DNA of 64,000 bases from Nocardioides marmorisolisilvae. Lineage in GTDB: Bacteria; Actinomycetota; Actinomycetes; Propionibacteriales; Nocardioidaceae. Location: NCBI RefSeq assembly GCF_031656915.1, contig NZ_CP134227.1, positions 3,224,001 through 3,288,000 of the forward strand, read 5' to 3'. This document shows positions 52,318 through 61,868 of this stretch, piece after piece. Under the pieces are notes generated by a model. The model was given only the letters and a program-made list of their open reading frames with translations. It was not told the DNA's origin and did no database searches. Position 1 is the first letter of the stretch. Every line of letters starts with the position of its first letter. The translations under genes were made by a program, and so were the position numbers.

Positions 52318-52713
52318 ATGGCAGAACCCGCCGCCGAGGATCTCGTGGTCCGGCCATTCGCCGACTGGCTGCGCGAGCAGTCCCACGGCAAGACACACGA
52401 CGAGATGGGCGATGCCCTGTACGACCTCGTCTCCCGTGTCCGTGACACCGGCAAGAAGGGCACCGTCTCGCTGACCATCAGCGTCTCGCTGCTCGACAAG
52501 GACCCCGAGGGTCCGCTGCTCATCGCCGACGAGATCAAGCTCCGGCTGCCCGAGCACGACCGCAAGCCGTCGATCTTCTACGCCGACAAGGACGGCAACC
52601 TCACCCGCACCGACCCCGGACAACTGTCCTTCGAGTCTCTGCGTGAGGTCCCGCCGCCCAACGTCGACCCGGCCACGGGCGAGATCAAGGAAATCAAGGA
52701 GATCAAGGCATGA
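52318..52713 (+). CDS. Hypothetical prophage protein
   Basis: A 131-residue acidic protein: VVRPFADWLREQSHGKTHDE, then GTVSLTISVSLLDKDPEGPL and a charged C-terminus ending GEIKEIKEIKA. No recognised domain, but it precedes and overlaps the DUF2303 gene, a pairing seen in many actinophages. AAGGAAG precedes the ATG. Confidence 0.65.
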   Translation: MAEPAAEDLVVRPFADWLREQSHGKTHDEMGDALYDLVSRVRDTGKKGTVSLTISVSLLDKDPEGPLLIADEIKLRLPEHDRKPSIFYADKDGNLTRTDPGQLSFESLREVPPPNVDPATGEIKEIKEIKA

Positions 52714-53567
52714 CCAGCGAACTGCTCAGCACGTCCGGGGATGCTCAGGCGATCATCGACACCGCGACCCGCGCGGCCGAGCCGACGATCGTGGGCGACA
52801 ATCTCGCCCTCGTCGTCGTGCCCGACCAGGGACGCGTCGAGGTGGTCGACATCGAGGCCAAGCTCGCGTCCTACCGCGACCACCCGCAGCGCAAGCGCGG
52901 CTCGTTCACGGTCCACAACGCCGAGTCGTTCTGCGACTACCTCGCCAAGCACGGCGTCTCGGCTACCGAGGTATGGGCCGACACCATCGGCAACAAGATC
53001 GTGGGCGTCATCAACGCGCACGGGGGCACGAAGGCGGGCAACGAGGTACCGGCAGCCGCCGGTTGGGCCGACCACCGGGTTACCTACGCCGTGCAGCACA
53101 CCCCGGCGTGGAAGGCGTGGGTGGAGCACAACGGAAAGCTGCTCGACCAGGCCACCTTCGCCGAGTTGATCGAGGACCGGGCGGTCGACATCGTGCGACC
53201 CTCGGCGGCCGACATGCTCGAACTGGCGCAGCACTTCTACGCATCGAAGGGCGGCGCGTTCGAGTCCTCGAAGCTGCTCTCCTCCGGCGAGAGCCAGTTG
53301 GTCTACCGCGAGGAGATCGACGCCAAGGCGGGCAGGGCTGGACGGCTCGACATCCCGAAGGACTTCGACCTCGCGTTGGTGCCGTTCGAGGGCGCCGACA
53401 CGTACAAGGTCACGGCCCGATTCCGGTTCCGCATCGTCGACGCGGCGCTCCGGGTCGGCTACCGACTCCAGCGGCCTGAGGACGTGCTGCGCGAGGCGTT
53501 CGAGGGCGTCGTCGGTCAGGTCGAGTCGACCGTGACCGAGCCCGTGTTCCGCGGCGTCTCGCCCTAA
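52710..53567 (+). CDS. DUF2303 (YfdQ-like) family prophage protein
   Basis: A 285-residue protein matching DUF2303: SYRDHPQRKRGSFTVHNAES (about residue 53), VQHTPAWKAWVEHNGKLLDQ (about 130), FAELIEDRAVDIVRPSAADM and a C-terminal LRVGYRLQRPEDVLREAFEG. Common in temperate phages beside recombination genes; function unknown. Translationally coupled to the upstream gene. Confidence 0.8.
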   Translation: MTSELLSTSGDAQAIIDTATRAAEPTIVGDNLALVVVPDQGRVEVVDIEAKLASYRDHPQRKRGSFTVHNAESFCDYLAKHGVSATEVWADTIGNKIVGVINAHGGTKAGNEVPAAAGWADHRVTYAVQHTPAWKAWVEHNGKLLDQATFAELIEDRAVDIVRPSAADMLELAQHFYASKGGAFESSKLLSSGESQLVYREEIDAKAGRAGRLDIPKDFDLALVPFEGADTYKVTARFRFRIVDAALRVGYRLQRPEDVLREAFEGVVGQVESTVTEPVFRGVSP

Positions 53568-53642
53568 AGACCCGGCTCGGGCGGGCTGCCCAATCCCTCC
53601 CGCCCGTCCGAGCCGACCAGACCGCGCCGGGGAAGCGCGGAA

Positions 53643-53682
53643 GCCACCCGGCGGGCGCAATGCCACGGGTCCGCCGGGTGGC
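53643..53682 (+). terminator. Perfect 12-bp stem-loop in the 190-bp gap
   Basis: GCCACCCGGCGG and CCGCCGGGTGGC flank a 16-nt loop, with a further GGCTCGG...CCGAGCC stem about 60 bp upstream. Probably the end of the first early transcript block; a new strong ribosome-binding site (AGGAGG) follows at 53749. Confidence 0.5.
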
Positions 53683-53757
53683 ACCCCAGACAACCAGAAA
53701 AAGGCCCGCCGGGGTGCATCCGACGGGCCGAGCAAAACCACTCACTCAGGAGGATAC

Positions 53758-53955
53758 ATGAGCACCACCACCAGCGCCGACGCGCAGGTCTCCACGCCCT
53801 ACGAGGCCCCCGTCACATCCCAGGTCGTGCCCATCGAGCACGGCGGCGGCATGATCCACATCGAGCGCTGGCCCGGCGGCGAGATCACCGCCCAGTGGCG
53901 CGCCGGCATCGGTGAGCCGTGGGGCCGCATGGTGACCGTGGGGCAGGCGTCATGA
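53758..53955 (+). CDS. Hypothetical small prophage protein
   Basis: 65 residues (MSTTTSADAQVSTPYEAPVT...HIERWPGGEITAQWRAGIGE). The second half looks like a small beta sheet; no family. AGGAGG is close to the ATG. First gene of the second early block, 4-nt overlap with the next. Confidence 0.6.
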   Translation: MSTTTSADAQVSTPYEAPVTSQVVPIEHGGGMIHIERWPGGEITAQWRAGIGEPWGRMVTVGQAS

Positions 53956-54305
53956 CCACCTACGCGATCACCGTTACCGTCGTCGCCCTCCTGGCGATCA
54001 CCTTCCTGGCGATCCTGCTGGCCGACTACCGCGCGATGTTTACCCGCGAGCAGCGCCTGGTCGTCGAGGTCGCCCGCTTGAAGCGGCTGATCCATCCCTC
54101 GACGCGCCCCGTGCGCCCGGCGCCGCTGTCGGTGGTCTGCCTGCCCGACGAGGGCGACGTGGACGGCTGGGCGGACGTGGCGCGGCTCTTCGCTGACGTG
54201 CCGGTGCCGTACGTGCCCGCCGAGTCCGACCCGTTCATCGCCTCGCTGATCGAGTCCGACGTCGAGCGCGACCTGCGGCTCATCGACGGAGGCGAGGGCG
54301 CATGA
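53952..54305 (+). CDS. Single-pass membrane protein (prophage)
   Basis: 117 residues: one N-terminal transmembrane helix (about 3-25, ITVTVVALLAITFLAILLAD), then a basic coiled segment and an acidic C-terminal domain ending IESDVERDLRLIDGGEGA. Unknown function; overlaps both neighbours by 4 nt. Confidence 0.6.
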   Translation: MTTYAITVTVVALLAITFLAILLADYRAMFTREQRLVVEVARLKRLIHPSTRPVRPAPLSVVCLPDEGDVDGWADVARLFADVPVPYVPAESDPFIASLIESDVERDLRLIDGGEGA

Positions 54306-54526
54306 CCGCCGCGCTCGCCTTCATCCTCGCCGGACTCCTCGGCGCCCTCTGCATCGGACTCGCCCTGTTCGACGCGTGGACCGAGCACCAGTGGGCCAAG
54401 CGCGGCGACATGCGCGGCGCCGACTTCCTCGCCCGCTGGGACGCCGCCCTCTCCGACACCCCGATCCACGATGCCCTCGCCGCCGAGACGTTCCGCGACC
54501 AACTCGACGAAGGGCGGCAGGGATGA
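54302..54526 (+). CDS. Small membrane protein (prophage)
   Basis: 74 residues with one N-terminal hydrophobic helix (AALAFILAGLLGALCIGLAL) and a charged C-terminus. The second membrane protein in a row; the two could form a complex. No family recognised. Confidence 0.6.
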   Translation: MTAALAFILAGLLGALCIGLALFDAWTEHQWAKRGDMRGADFLARWDAALSDTPIHDALAAETFRDQLDEGRQG

Positions 54527-54684
54527 CCACCGCGCCCGAGACGCCCATCGGCCACCCGCCCGTCGCCTACGCCATCTGCCGCGAACTGCACCCCTACGAG
54601 TGGGCCGCACCCGTGCCGCGCACCACACCGTGCGTCGACTGCCTGCGCGCCGCCCACGTCGCGATCCAGCGGGGCGCCCGATGA
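54523..54684 (+). CDS. Small prophage protein with C-x2-C
   Basis: 53 residues (MTTAPETPIGHPPVAYAICR...CVDCLRAAHVAIQRGAR). One CxxC plus a Cys and His upstream could make a zinc site. 4-nt overlaps on both sides support it as coding. Confidence 0.55.
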   Translation: MTTAPETPIGHPPVAYAICRELHPYEWAAPVPRTTPCVDCLRAAHVAIQRGAR

Positions 54685-54854
54685 CCTGGACCGCAGCAGA
54701 CGCCCGCCGAGACGCATCCGACCTCAACGAGCAGGCCAACGCCGACGCCCGCGACGAAGCACGGGCAGCGGCCTACGACGACCACGGACAGCCCAGATGG
54801 GCAGGCGAGTTCTGCCCACGCTGCCGCCTCGACGAGTGCAGGTGCCGAGCATGA
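54681..54854 (+). CDS. Small prophage protein with C-terminal Cys cluster
   Basis: 57 residues: a charged helix (ARRDASDLNEQANADARDEA) followed by GEFCPRCRLDECRCRA, a likely zinc-knuckle. Unknown function; ATGA overlaps. Confidence 0.55.
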   Translation: MTWTAADARRDASDLNEQANADARDEARAAAYDDHGQPRWAGEFCPRCRLDECRCRA

Positions 54855-54979
54855 GCCGCTACATCCCCGAACACGCCGACGAGTGCGTGATCTGCCAACG
54901 GAGCACCGAGCCGCTCGACGACGACGGCTGGTGCCGGGGCTGCATCGACGCCGAGCGGGCTGTCGGGGAGGCATCGTGA
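54851..54979 (+). CDS. Small four-cysteine zinc-ribbon protein
   Basis: 42 residues: HADECVICQRSTEPLDDDGW followed by CRGC, i.e. C-x2-C-x12-C-x2-C, a minimal zinc ribbon. Overlaps the nuclease start. Confidence 0.6.
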   Translation: MSRYIPEHADECVICQRSTEPLDDDGWCRGCIDAERAVGEAS

Positions 54980-55851
54980 GCGACGACATCAAGCCGGGGC
55001 TGCACTTCGACCTCCCGAACGACGACTATCACGCCCTGACCGACTGGTGGTCCTCGACGCAACTCAAGCGAGCCCTACCCGAGCTATACGACGAAGGCTC
55101 GATGTCGCAGGCCGCGCTCGACTTCGGGACGCTCGTGCACTCGGTGGTGCTCGAGCCGGACAACCTGAGCCAGTACGTCGCCGCAGACGCCGCCGTGATC
55201 GGTCTCAAGGCGGACGGCACCAAGGCCGACAACCCGACCAGCACCAAGGCGTGGAAGCTGTTCGTAGCCGAATCCGAGTCTGACGGCAAGGTCATCGTCA
55301 CCCAGGACGACTGGGAGCGTGCACATCGGATGCGCGACGCGATCCTGGCTCATGGCGAGGCAGCCGAGCTGCTGTTCAGCGGCGACGGGCTGTCCGAAGT
55401 CTCCGCATTCTGCACCGACGAGGACGGCATCCAGCACAAGGCCCGGTTCGACCGGCTCGTCCCAGACTCGGTGATCGACCTCAAGACCACCGGGTCAAGG
55501 CCCGGGGAGGATTCGCTGACACGCACCGTCATCGGCTTCCTCTACGACCTCTCGGCGTCCCATTACCTCGACGTCGCCGACTTGCTCGACCTCGATGTCG
55601 AGCGGTTCACGTGGGTGTTCGTCGGAAAGACCGAGCCCTATCGGGTCACCGTCGCGGACGCCAGCAAGGAGTTCATCGAACGGGGTCGCACCCTTCGGGA
55701 CCGAGCCCTCAACCGGCTTTGCGGTGACGCCGAGCCCTACGAGGGCGCCACTGGTCGCCTCACCCTGACGCTGCCCCCGTGGGCGCGTCTATCCCTCCCT
55801 GCCGCGGGCATCCCGGCCGACTTCGAATGGAGCATCAATGACTACGCCTGA
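54976..55851 (+). CDS. PD-(D/E)XK exonuclease, RecE/phage recombination type
   Basis: A 291-residue nuclease. It starts GLHFDLPNDDYHALTDWWSS and continues ALDFGTLVHSVVLEPDN, the entry of the phage exonuclease family. The active site is HKARFDRLVP then SVIDLKTTGS (D...D-x-K). It is directly upstream of recT; together they make an Exo-annealase (Red-type) recombination pair that resects double-strand ends and anneals homologous strands. GTG start with 4-nt overlap. Confidence 0.86.
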   Translation: MSDDIKPGLHFDLPNDDYHALTDWWSSTQLKRALPELYDEGSMSQAALDFGTLVHSVVLEPDNLSQYVAADAAVIGLKADGTKADNPTSTKAWKLFVAESESDGKVIVTQDDWERAHRMRDAILAHGEAAELLFSGDGLSEVSAFCTDEDGIQHKARFDRLVPDSVIDLKTTGSRPGEDSLTRTVIGFLYDLSASHYLDVADLLDLDVERFTWVFVGKTEPYRVTVADASKEFIERGRTLRDRALNRLCGDAEPYEGATGRLTLTLPPWARLSLPAAGIPADFEWSINDYA

Positions 55852-56686
55852 CGTCATCACCCCCTCGCAGCTGATCGCCAAGCACTCCGAGGATCTGTCC
55901 TCGGTGCTTCCGTCCCACGTCCACGCGCCGGTGTGGATTCGCGTCGCGCAAGGTGCCGTACGTCGCGATCCCAAGCTCATGAAGGCGGCGACCGAAACGC
56001 CGGCGTCCCTGATGGTGGCGCTCCTCAATGCGGCGCGGCTCGGCCTCGAGCCTGGAACCGAGGAGTTCTACCTGACGCCGCGCAAGGTCAAGGGCAAGAT
56101 GGAAGTGCTCGGCATCACCGGCTATCAGGGCATCGTGGAGATGATGTACCGGGCAGGGGCCGTGTCCTCGGTGGTCGCCGAATGCGTCTATGACAGCGAC
56201 GGCTTCGACTATCAGCCCGGCCGCGACGAACTGCCCATGCACCGCATCGACTGGGACTCCAACGACCGCGGCGAGTTGCGGCTGGTCTACGCCTACGCCC
56301 GACTTCGCTCGGGTGCCACGTCCAAGGTGATCGTCCTCAACCGCGCCGAGATCAACAAGATCAAGGCATCCTCGATGGGGTCGGACGGGGACTATTCACC
56401 GTGGCGCACCAACGAGGCCGCCATGTGGCTCAAGTCGGCGGTTCGCCAGTTGCGCAAGTGGGTGCCCACGTCCGCAGAGTTCCGCGACCAACTGCGTGTC
56501 GACGCTCAGGGAATCGCCCGAGTGCAGGCCGAGGTTGCAGCCGGTCGGCCCCGCGCCGTGGTGCTGAACACCGAGACGGGCGAGATCGAGGACTCAGACC
56601 TCGACGCGATCGACGCCGAGATCGTGGACCCCGCCGACCCGTGGCTGACCGGGGAGCGCACCGACGACCCGGAGGCCGACCAGTGA
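55838..56686 (+). CDS. recT: RecT-family single-strand annealing protein
   Basis: A 282-residue RecT protein. VWIRVAQGAVRRDPKLMKAA and SLMVALLNAARLGLEPGTEE carry the family's N-terminal core, GITGYQGIVEMMYRAGAVSS follows, and NEAAMWLKSAVRQLRKWVP is the C-terminal core motif; the acidic tail resembles other actinophage RecT proteins. It anneals ssDNA made by the upstream nuclease. Overlaps that gene by 14 bases. Confidence 0.92.
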   Translation: MTTPDVITPSQLIAKHSEDLSSVLPSHVHAPVWIRVAQGAVRRDPKLMKAATETPASLMVALLNAARLGLEPGTEEFYLTPRKVKGKMEVLGITGYQGIVEMMYRAGAVSSVVAECVYDSDGFDYQPGRDELPMHRIDWDSNDRGELRLVYAYARLRSGATSKVIVLNRAEINKIKASSMGSDGDYSPWRTNEAAMWLKSAVRQLRKWVPTSAEFRDQLRVDAQGIARVQAEVAAGRPRAVVLNTETGEIEDSDLDAIDAEIVDPADPWLTGERTDDPEADQ

Positions 56687-56790
56687 CCCCCGAGTCGGGC
56701 GGCACGGACGCCCGCCTGTCGGTGCTGTTGGCGTGCGTGCTGGGGCTGGTCGTGGTGGTCGCGTGGGCAGCGACGGGGGTGGCACGGTGA
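56683..56790 (+). CDS. 35-residue single-helix membrane microprotein
   Basis: GTG start overlapping the recT stop; LSVLLACVLGLVVVVAWAAT is one transmembrane helix occupying most of the protein. Unknown function; GTGA overlaps on both sides make it likely to be translated. Confidence 0.5.
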   Translation: MTPESGGTDARLSVLLACVLGLVVVVAWAATGVAR

Positions 56791-57125
56791 GCGGGCCACG
56801 TCTCGGCATCCAGTCGGTCAGCAAGCGCCCGGACCTGCGCCGCTACGTCGGCGTGTGCATGTCGTGCGAGCACTGGCAGATCGACATCCGACCCGGCGCG
56901 ATCTCCGACCTTGGTGGCTGGCTCGACGCCATGAAGGCCATCGGTGAAGCCCACGCCGCCCACATCGGCGCATACCCGGAGCCCGACCCCGACTTGTGCC
57001 CCGGCGCTGGTGGCCGGGTGAAGTACGAGGGCCAGTGGGTCGAGCCTCCGTTGATGCAGTCCGGGAAGCCTGCAGAGGGGACGTTGGCTCTGACGCCGAC
57101 TCCGCGTTGGTGGGTGGCACGGTGA
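56787..57125 (+). CDS. Hypothetical prophage protein
   Basis: 112 residues (VGVCMSCEHWQIDIRPGAIS...KAIGEAHAAHIGAYPEPDPD). A CxxC near residue 27, His residues and a later Cys suggest a metal site. No family. GTG start, 4-nt overlap. Confidence 0.55.
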   Translation: MSGPRLGIQSVSKRPDLRRYVGVCMSCEHWQIDIRPGAISDLGGWLDAMKAIGEAHAAHIGAYPEPDPDLCPGAGGRVKYEGQWVEPPLMQSGKPAEGTLALTPTPRWWVAR

Positions 57126-57436
57126 CCGCCCCGGCCACCCTGCACGCCGCAGCCGACCGGCTGCGGACGCTGGCGCAGGCGACTGACGGCGAGTGGTACA
57201 GCGCAGCCGCGTGGGCAACAGCCTCCCCGATGAGCCTGCCCATCGACCCCGCCGATGCCGCCTACATCGCCGCCATGTCCCCGCCCGTCGCGCTCGCGGT
57301 CGCCGACCTGCTCGACGCCGAGGCCAACCGCACCAACACGTGCCGACCCTGCGACCGCCCCGACTGCGAGGCGTCCGACTGCCGCGCGATCCGCGCCGCC
57401 CTGGCGGTCGCTGAGGCGATCGGCGGCGGAGCGTGA
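57122..57436 (+). CDS. Hypothetical prophage protein
   Basis: 104 residues, helical (TLHAAADRLRTLAQATDGEW...PVALAVADLLDAEANRTNTC) with cysteines at the end (RPCDRPDCEASDCRA). Resembles phage helper proteins with the ALxAAAxxLR pattern; role unknown. Confidence 0.55.
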   Translation: MTAPATLHAAADRLRTLAQATDGEWYSAAAWATASPMSLPIDPADAAYIAAMSPPVALAVADLLDAEANRTNTCRPCDRPDCEASDCRAIRAALAVAEAIGGGA

Positions 57437-57609
57437 GCCGCCTCATGTCGGTCGCGATGACCACCGACGCCGTGATCGAGCGACGCAAGACCGTGACCCT
57501 CCGTCTCCGCGTCCTGACCGCCGCCACCGACACCATCGCCCGCGCCCTGTGCTGGGCGCTCGACCACCACGACCGGCATCTGAGCCGGACAAGCAAAGGA
57601 GACCACTGA
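57433..57609 (+). CDS. 58-residue basic hypothetical protein
   Basis: GTG start in a 4-nt overlap; translation VSRLMSVAMTTDAVIERRKT...CWALDHHDRHLSRTSKGDH. Helical and basic; no family. Coding is supported by overlap and codon bias only. Confidence 0.45.
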   Translation: MSRLMSVAMTTDAVIERRKTVTLRLRVLTAATDTIARALCWALDHHDRHLSRTSKGDH

Positions 57610-57611
57610 CC

Positions 57612-58531
<920 letters not shown>

Positions 58532-58535
<4 letters not shown>

Positions 58536-59314
58536 CCGCCCACGACGGCCTCGGCTCCGTCCGCGCCGACGCCCGCAAGAACACCACCGAGACCCACTGG
58601 GACCCCGCGACCGCCCGACTCATCGACACCGCCGTCGCCGAGCGGGACGCATGGTGGCGGGGACGGATGGAGGCGCTGGCGTCGGGGATCGAGCGCGCTG
58701 CCATCAACGCGCGCCGCGCGGCATCTGGACAGACCGACGCGGCCTGGTCCCGGGGGCTCGATGCGATGGCAACGCAGGCCGAGGCGGCAGTGATCGACCT
58801 CCGCGACCTGCTCGACGCCGCGCCCCAGCCCGAGACGACACCGGAGCCGACTGCAGGAGGCATCTGCTGCAACGGTACCTGCCGCCAGCCTGCGATAGCC
58901 GTACTCCCCGGCGGCTGGCCCGTGTGCGGCGAGCACGGCGGCGGTGCGATCGACCGACTCGCCGAAGCAGTCAAGGACGTGTGCTGGCGAGCGCAGCAGT
59001 ACGGCCAGACCGAGGACGGCGACACGTTCGCCTACCTCGTCACCAAGGGCGCGATGCACCGGCTCATCGGCGCAGCTCAGGGTGCTCGCATCGCCGCCGC
59101 GTTCCGGACGAGCGACGAGCCGCTACCTGACGCCCAGTCCGTCCCCGCGCCGCCCGACGCCCCGAGCATCGAGGACGTGCTGGATGCGCACCCTGCGACA
59201 CACACAGAGCACGGTCCGCTCTACTGCCCACCCTGCTCGGAAGCGATCGGCCAGTGGGTTCAGTGGACTCCGGTCCACGTCGCGCAGGCGATCCGCGAGA
59301 GCGGGGCGAAGTGA
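58532..59314 (+). CDS. Hypothetical prophage protein, two Cys clusters
   Basis: 260 residues: a helical N-terminal half (ATARLIDTAVAERDAWWRGR, IDLRDLLDAAPQ), a central GGICCNGTCRQPAIAVLPGG...CGEH cluster that looks like a treble-clef-like zinc site, and a C-terminal LYCPPCSEAIGQWVQWTPVH. No family assigned. GTG start, 4-nt overlap. Confidence 0.55.
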
Positions 59315-59436
59315 TGAGCGTCTACATCGACACCGCCGACTGGTGGATCGGCTACTACCGAGGACCTAACCATCACTACGTGTGTCCGCTGCCTTGCGTG
59401 GTCGTGCGCTGGCCGAGAAAGACAGGTGCCCGATGA
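59314..59436 (+). CDS. 40-residue hypothetical microprotein
   Basis: TGATG junction with the upstream gene; translation MSVYIDTADWWIGYYRGPNH...CVVVRWPRKTGAR, rich in Trp/Tyr with two Cys. This kind of short WWIGYYRG protein is frequent in actinophage early regions; function unknown. Confidence 0.5.
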   Translation: MSVYIDTADWWIGYYRGPNHHYVCPLPCVVVRWPRKTGAR

Positions 59437-59570
59437 GCGCCGACTGGCATAGCCCTTGCCCCTACAACGGCCCGGCTCACGACTTCACGCCATTGTCCGA
59501 TGGCCATAAGCGATACATCGGGAACCGGCTCATCCGCGCCATCTGCAAGAAGTGCGGGGTGTACCGATGA
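59433..59570 (+). CDS. 45-residue Cys-containing microprotein
   Basis: ATGA overlap; MSADWHSPCPYNGPAHDFTP...AICKKCGVYR. A CKKC pair at the end with an earlier Cys/His pair suggests zinc binding. Confidence 0.5.
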   Translation: MSADWHSPCPYNGPAHDFTPLSDGHKRYIGNRLIRAICKKCGVYR

Positions 59571-59905
59571 GCGGCACCGAGCGGGACGACGTGGAGACGC
59601 TGGCCGACTGGCTCGGCGCACAGGTCGAATCATCCAACGTCGTCGACCCGAGCGACGAACAGACGACGTGGATTGAGGTTCAGGTCGACGACCTGGCCGA
59701 CCGCCTCATCGCCTCCGACTGGCTCGCCCAGCACGACGCCGCCGTAGCCGCGAAGGCGCGAGCCGAGGCCCTGGCACCGATCCGGGAACTGGCCGACCTG
59801 TGGGACGAGCGCCGGGCCCCGAACGGCAGGCCGATGCTCACCACCGCCAACGTCGTGGACCGCCTCCGTGCCGCGCTCGCTGCCGCCGAAGGAGACAAGG
59901 CGTGA
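59567..59905 (+). CDS. Hypothetical acidic helical prophage protein
   Basis: 112 residues (VETLADWLGAQVESSNVVDP...ADRLIASDWLAQHDAAVAAK). Predicted mainly helical; no family. 4-nt overlaps on both sides. Confidence 0.55.
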   Translation: MSGTERDDVETLADWLGAQVESSNVVDPSDEQTTWIEVQVDDLADRLIASDWLAQHDAAVAAKARAEALAPIRELADLWDERRAPNGRPMLTTANVVDRLRAALAAAEGDKA

Positions 59906-60222
59906 GCACCCGCATCCCAGCAGCCTTCTGGTGGAACGCGCTAAGCGACACCTTCAGCAAGGTCTGCCACGAGTACATCCACAAGGCACGGACCGCCGAA
60001 CAGGCCGAAAAGGGCCACGACTGCGGCCACCGATTCGAGATCACCATCCGGTCCTCGCTACACGCCAGCGGACCCGCAGACCACACCGACGCCGACTGGT
60101 TCGGCACCTGCGGCCCGGTGACAGTCCGAGCGCACAACCTCCGCGATGCGCTCCTGATCGCCGCCACCCTCCCGTTGGCCGCGTGGTTCAGCGACGACAG
60201 CGCCGAAGGAGACGAGACGTGA
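59902..60222 (+). CDS. Hypothetical prophage protein upstream of the methyltransferase
   Basis: 106 residues (FWWNALSDTFSKVCHEYIHK...RSSLHASGPADHTDADWFGT). Two Cys and several His; no family. GTG start, overlaps the methyltransferase start by 4 nt. Confidence 0.55.
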   Translation: MSTRIPAAFWWNALSDTFSKVCHEYIHKARTAEQAEKGHDCGHRFEITIRSSLHASGPADHTDADWFGTCGPVTVRAHNLRDALLIAATLPLAAWFSDDSAEGDET

Positions 60223-61868
60223 GCCTGACCATGACCGACATCTTCTGCGGCGGCGGAGGCAGCTCTACCGGCGGCGCGATGACCGGCACCGTCAAGATCG
60301 TGATGGCCGCGAACCACAACACCCTCGCCGTCAACACCCACCAGGCCAACCACCCCGACTCTGACCACGCCTGCGTCGACCTGCACATCGAGGACCCCCG
60401 CTACTTCCCACGCACCGACATCCTCTGGGCGTCACCAGAATGCACACGCTGGTCCCAAGCCGGCGGATCGAGGAACGGCGACCTGACCGGCGCCATGGGC
60501 GACCCCACGCTGCTCGACCTGCTCACCGAGGACGATCTGGTCACCAACGACGAGGACGAGGCCACCCGATCCCGACTCCTCATGTTCGACGTCCTCCGCT
60601 TCATCGACCACCACCACTACTCCGCCGTCATCGTCGAGAACGTCGTCGACATCGCCATGCGCCCCAAGTACCGCCGCGCCTGGGAGGCATGGCAGAAGGG
60701 ACTGACGAACCTCGGCTACGACTACCGGGTCATCAGCTTGAACTCGATGCACGCCCAAGCCCTCGGAGCACCGGCGCCACAGTCCCGCGATCGGCTCTAC
60801 GTCGTCGCGTGGCCGCGCGGCAGCAAGGCCCCCGACGTCGACAGGTTCATGCGACCGCAGGCGTACTGCCCGCGCTGCGACCGCGTGGGCGAGTCGTTCC
60901 AGGCGTGGAAGCCCGGCAAGAGCGTCGGCAAGTACCGCGACCAGTACGTCTACCTGTGCGCCACACCCGGCTGCGCGACCCGCGTCGAGCCCGGCTACCT
61001 CCCAGCCGCCGCCGCGATCGACTGGACGCTGCCCGGGAAGCGGATCGGTGACCGGGCCAAGCCGCTGGCAGAGAAGACCATCGCCCGCATCGCCGCTGGG
61101 ATCGCCCGCTACTGGGGTCCGTTCCACCTTGAGGCGTCCGGCAACCAGTACGACGCCGCCGACCCCAAGCACCCACAGCACGGCGACCCGAACGCCTACT
61201 ACCGGACGTGGCCGGTCACCGAGTACCTGCGCGTCCTGCACACCCAGGAGACGAAGGCGCTTGCGATCCCAGTCGAAGGCCGCGACGGCAAGACGGCCCG
61301 GCCTCTGAGCCTGCCCGCCCGCACGCAGACCTGCCGCAACGAGACCGCGATGCTCGTGCCTTCCGGCGGCACCTGGAACGACGAGGCGCGCCCGGTCCGC
61401 GATCCGCACCGCACCCTGACGACGCGCGAGCACATGGGGCTACTGGCCCCGTACTACAGCGCCAGTGACCACGCCCAGTCCGTCGACAAGCCCATCGGCA
61501 CCCTGACCACCGTCGACCGATACGCCCTGATCCACCGACACAACACGGGCGGCGCCGAGATGACAACCCCCACCTCCGAGTACCTGCGCACACTCACCAC
61601 GGCAGGCCATCAGTCGGTCATCACGCCCGGCGACGTCAAGGCCGCCGAAGCGCAGATCGACGACTGCCTGTTCCGGATGCTCGAGCCCCACGAGGTCGCC
61701 GCCGGGATGGCCTTCCCGCCCGGCTACGACTGGCACTCCGCGGTCGACGAGAAGGGCAGGCCAGCGACGCGGCGCAGCCTGGTGCGACTCGCCGGCAACG
61801 CCGTCACACCCCCGGCGGCACGCGACCTCATCGCAGCCGTCGCCGAATCCCTCGGCGGTGCCGCATGA
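60219..61868 (+). CDS. DNA (cytosine-5) methyltransferase, phage type
   Basis: A 549-residue C5-cytosine methyltransferase. Motif I is MTDIFCGGGGSSTGGAM, motif IV ASPECTRWSQAGG (catalytic Cys in E-C instead of the usual P-C), motif VI VIVENVVD, motif VIII QSRDRLYVVAW and motif X RLAGNAVTPPAARDL. A C-x2-C...C-x4-C zinc-like insert (YCPRCDRVGE...LCATPGC) sits in the target-recognition region, making it longer than usual. No cognate restriction enzyme is adjacent, so it is more likely an orphan that protects element DNA. Recognition site unknown. Confidence 0.9.
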   Translation: MSLTMTDIFCGGGGSSTGGAMTGTVKIVMAANHNTLAVNTHQANHPDSDHACVDLHIEDPRYFPRTDILWASPECTRWSQAGGSRNGDLTGAMGDPTLLDLLTEDDLVTNDEDEATRSRLLMFDVLRFIDHHHYSAVIVENVVDIAMRPKYRRAWEAWQKGLTNLGYDYRVISLNSMHAQALGAPAPQSRDRLYVVAWPRGSKAPDVDRFMRPQAYCPRCDRVGESFQAWKPGKSVGKYRDQYVYLCATPGCATRVEPGYLPAAAAIDWTLPGKRIGDRAKPLAEKTIARIAAGIARYWGPFHLEASGNQYDAADPKHPQHGDPNAYYRTWPVTEYLRVLHTQETKALAIPVEGRDGKTARPLSLPARTQTCRNETAMLVPSGGTWNDEARPVRDPHRTLTTREHMGLLAPYYSASDHAQSVDKPIGTLTTVDRYALIHRHNTGGAEMTTPTSEYLRTLTTAGHQSVITPGDVKAAEAQIDDCLFRMLEPHEVAAGMAFPPGYDWHSAVDEKGRPATRRSLVRLAGNAVTPPAARDLIAAVAESLGGAA

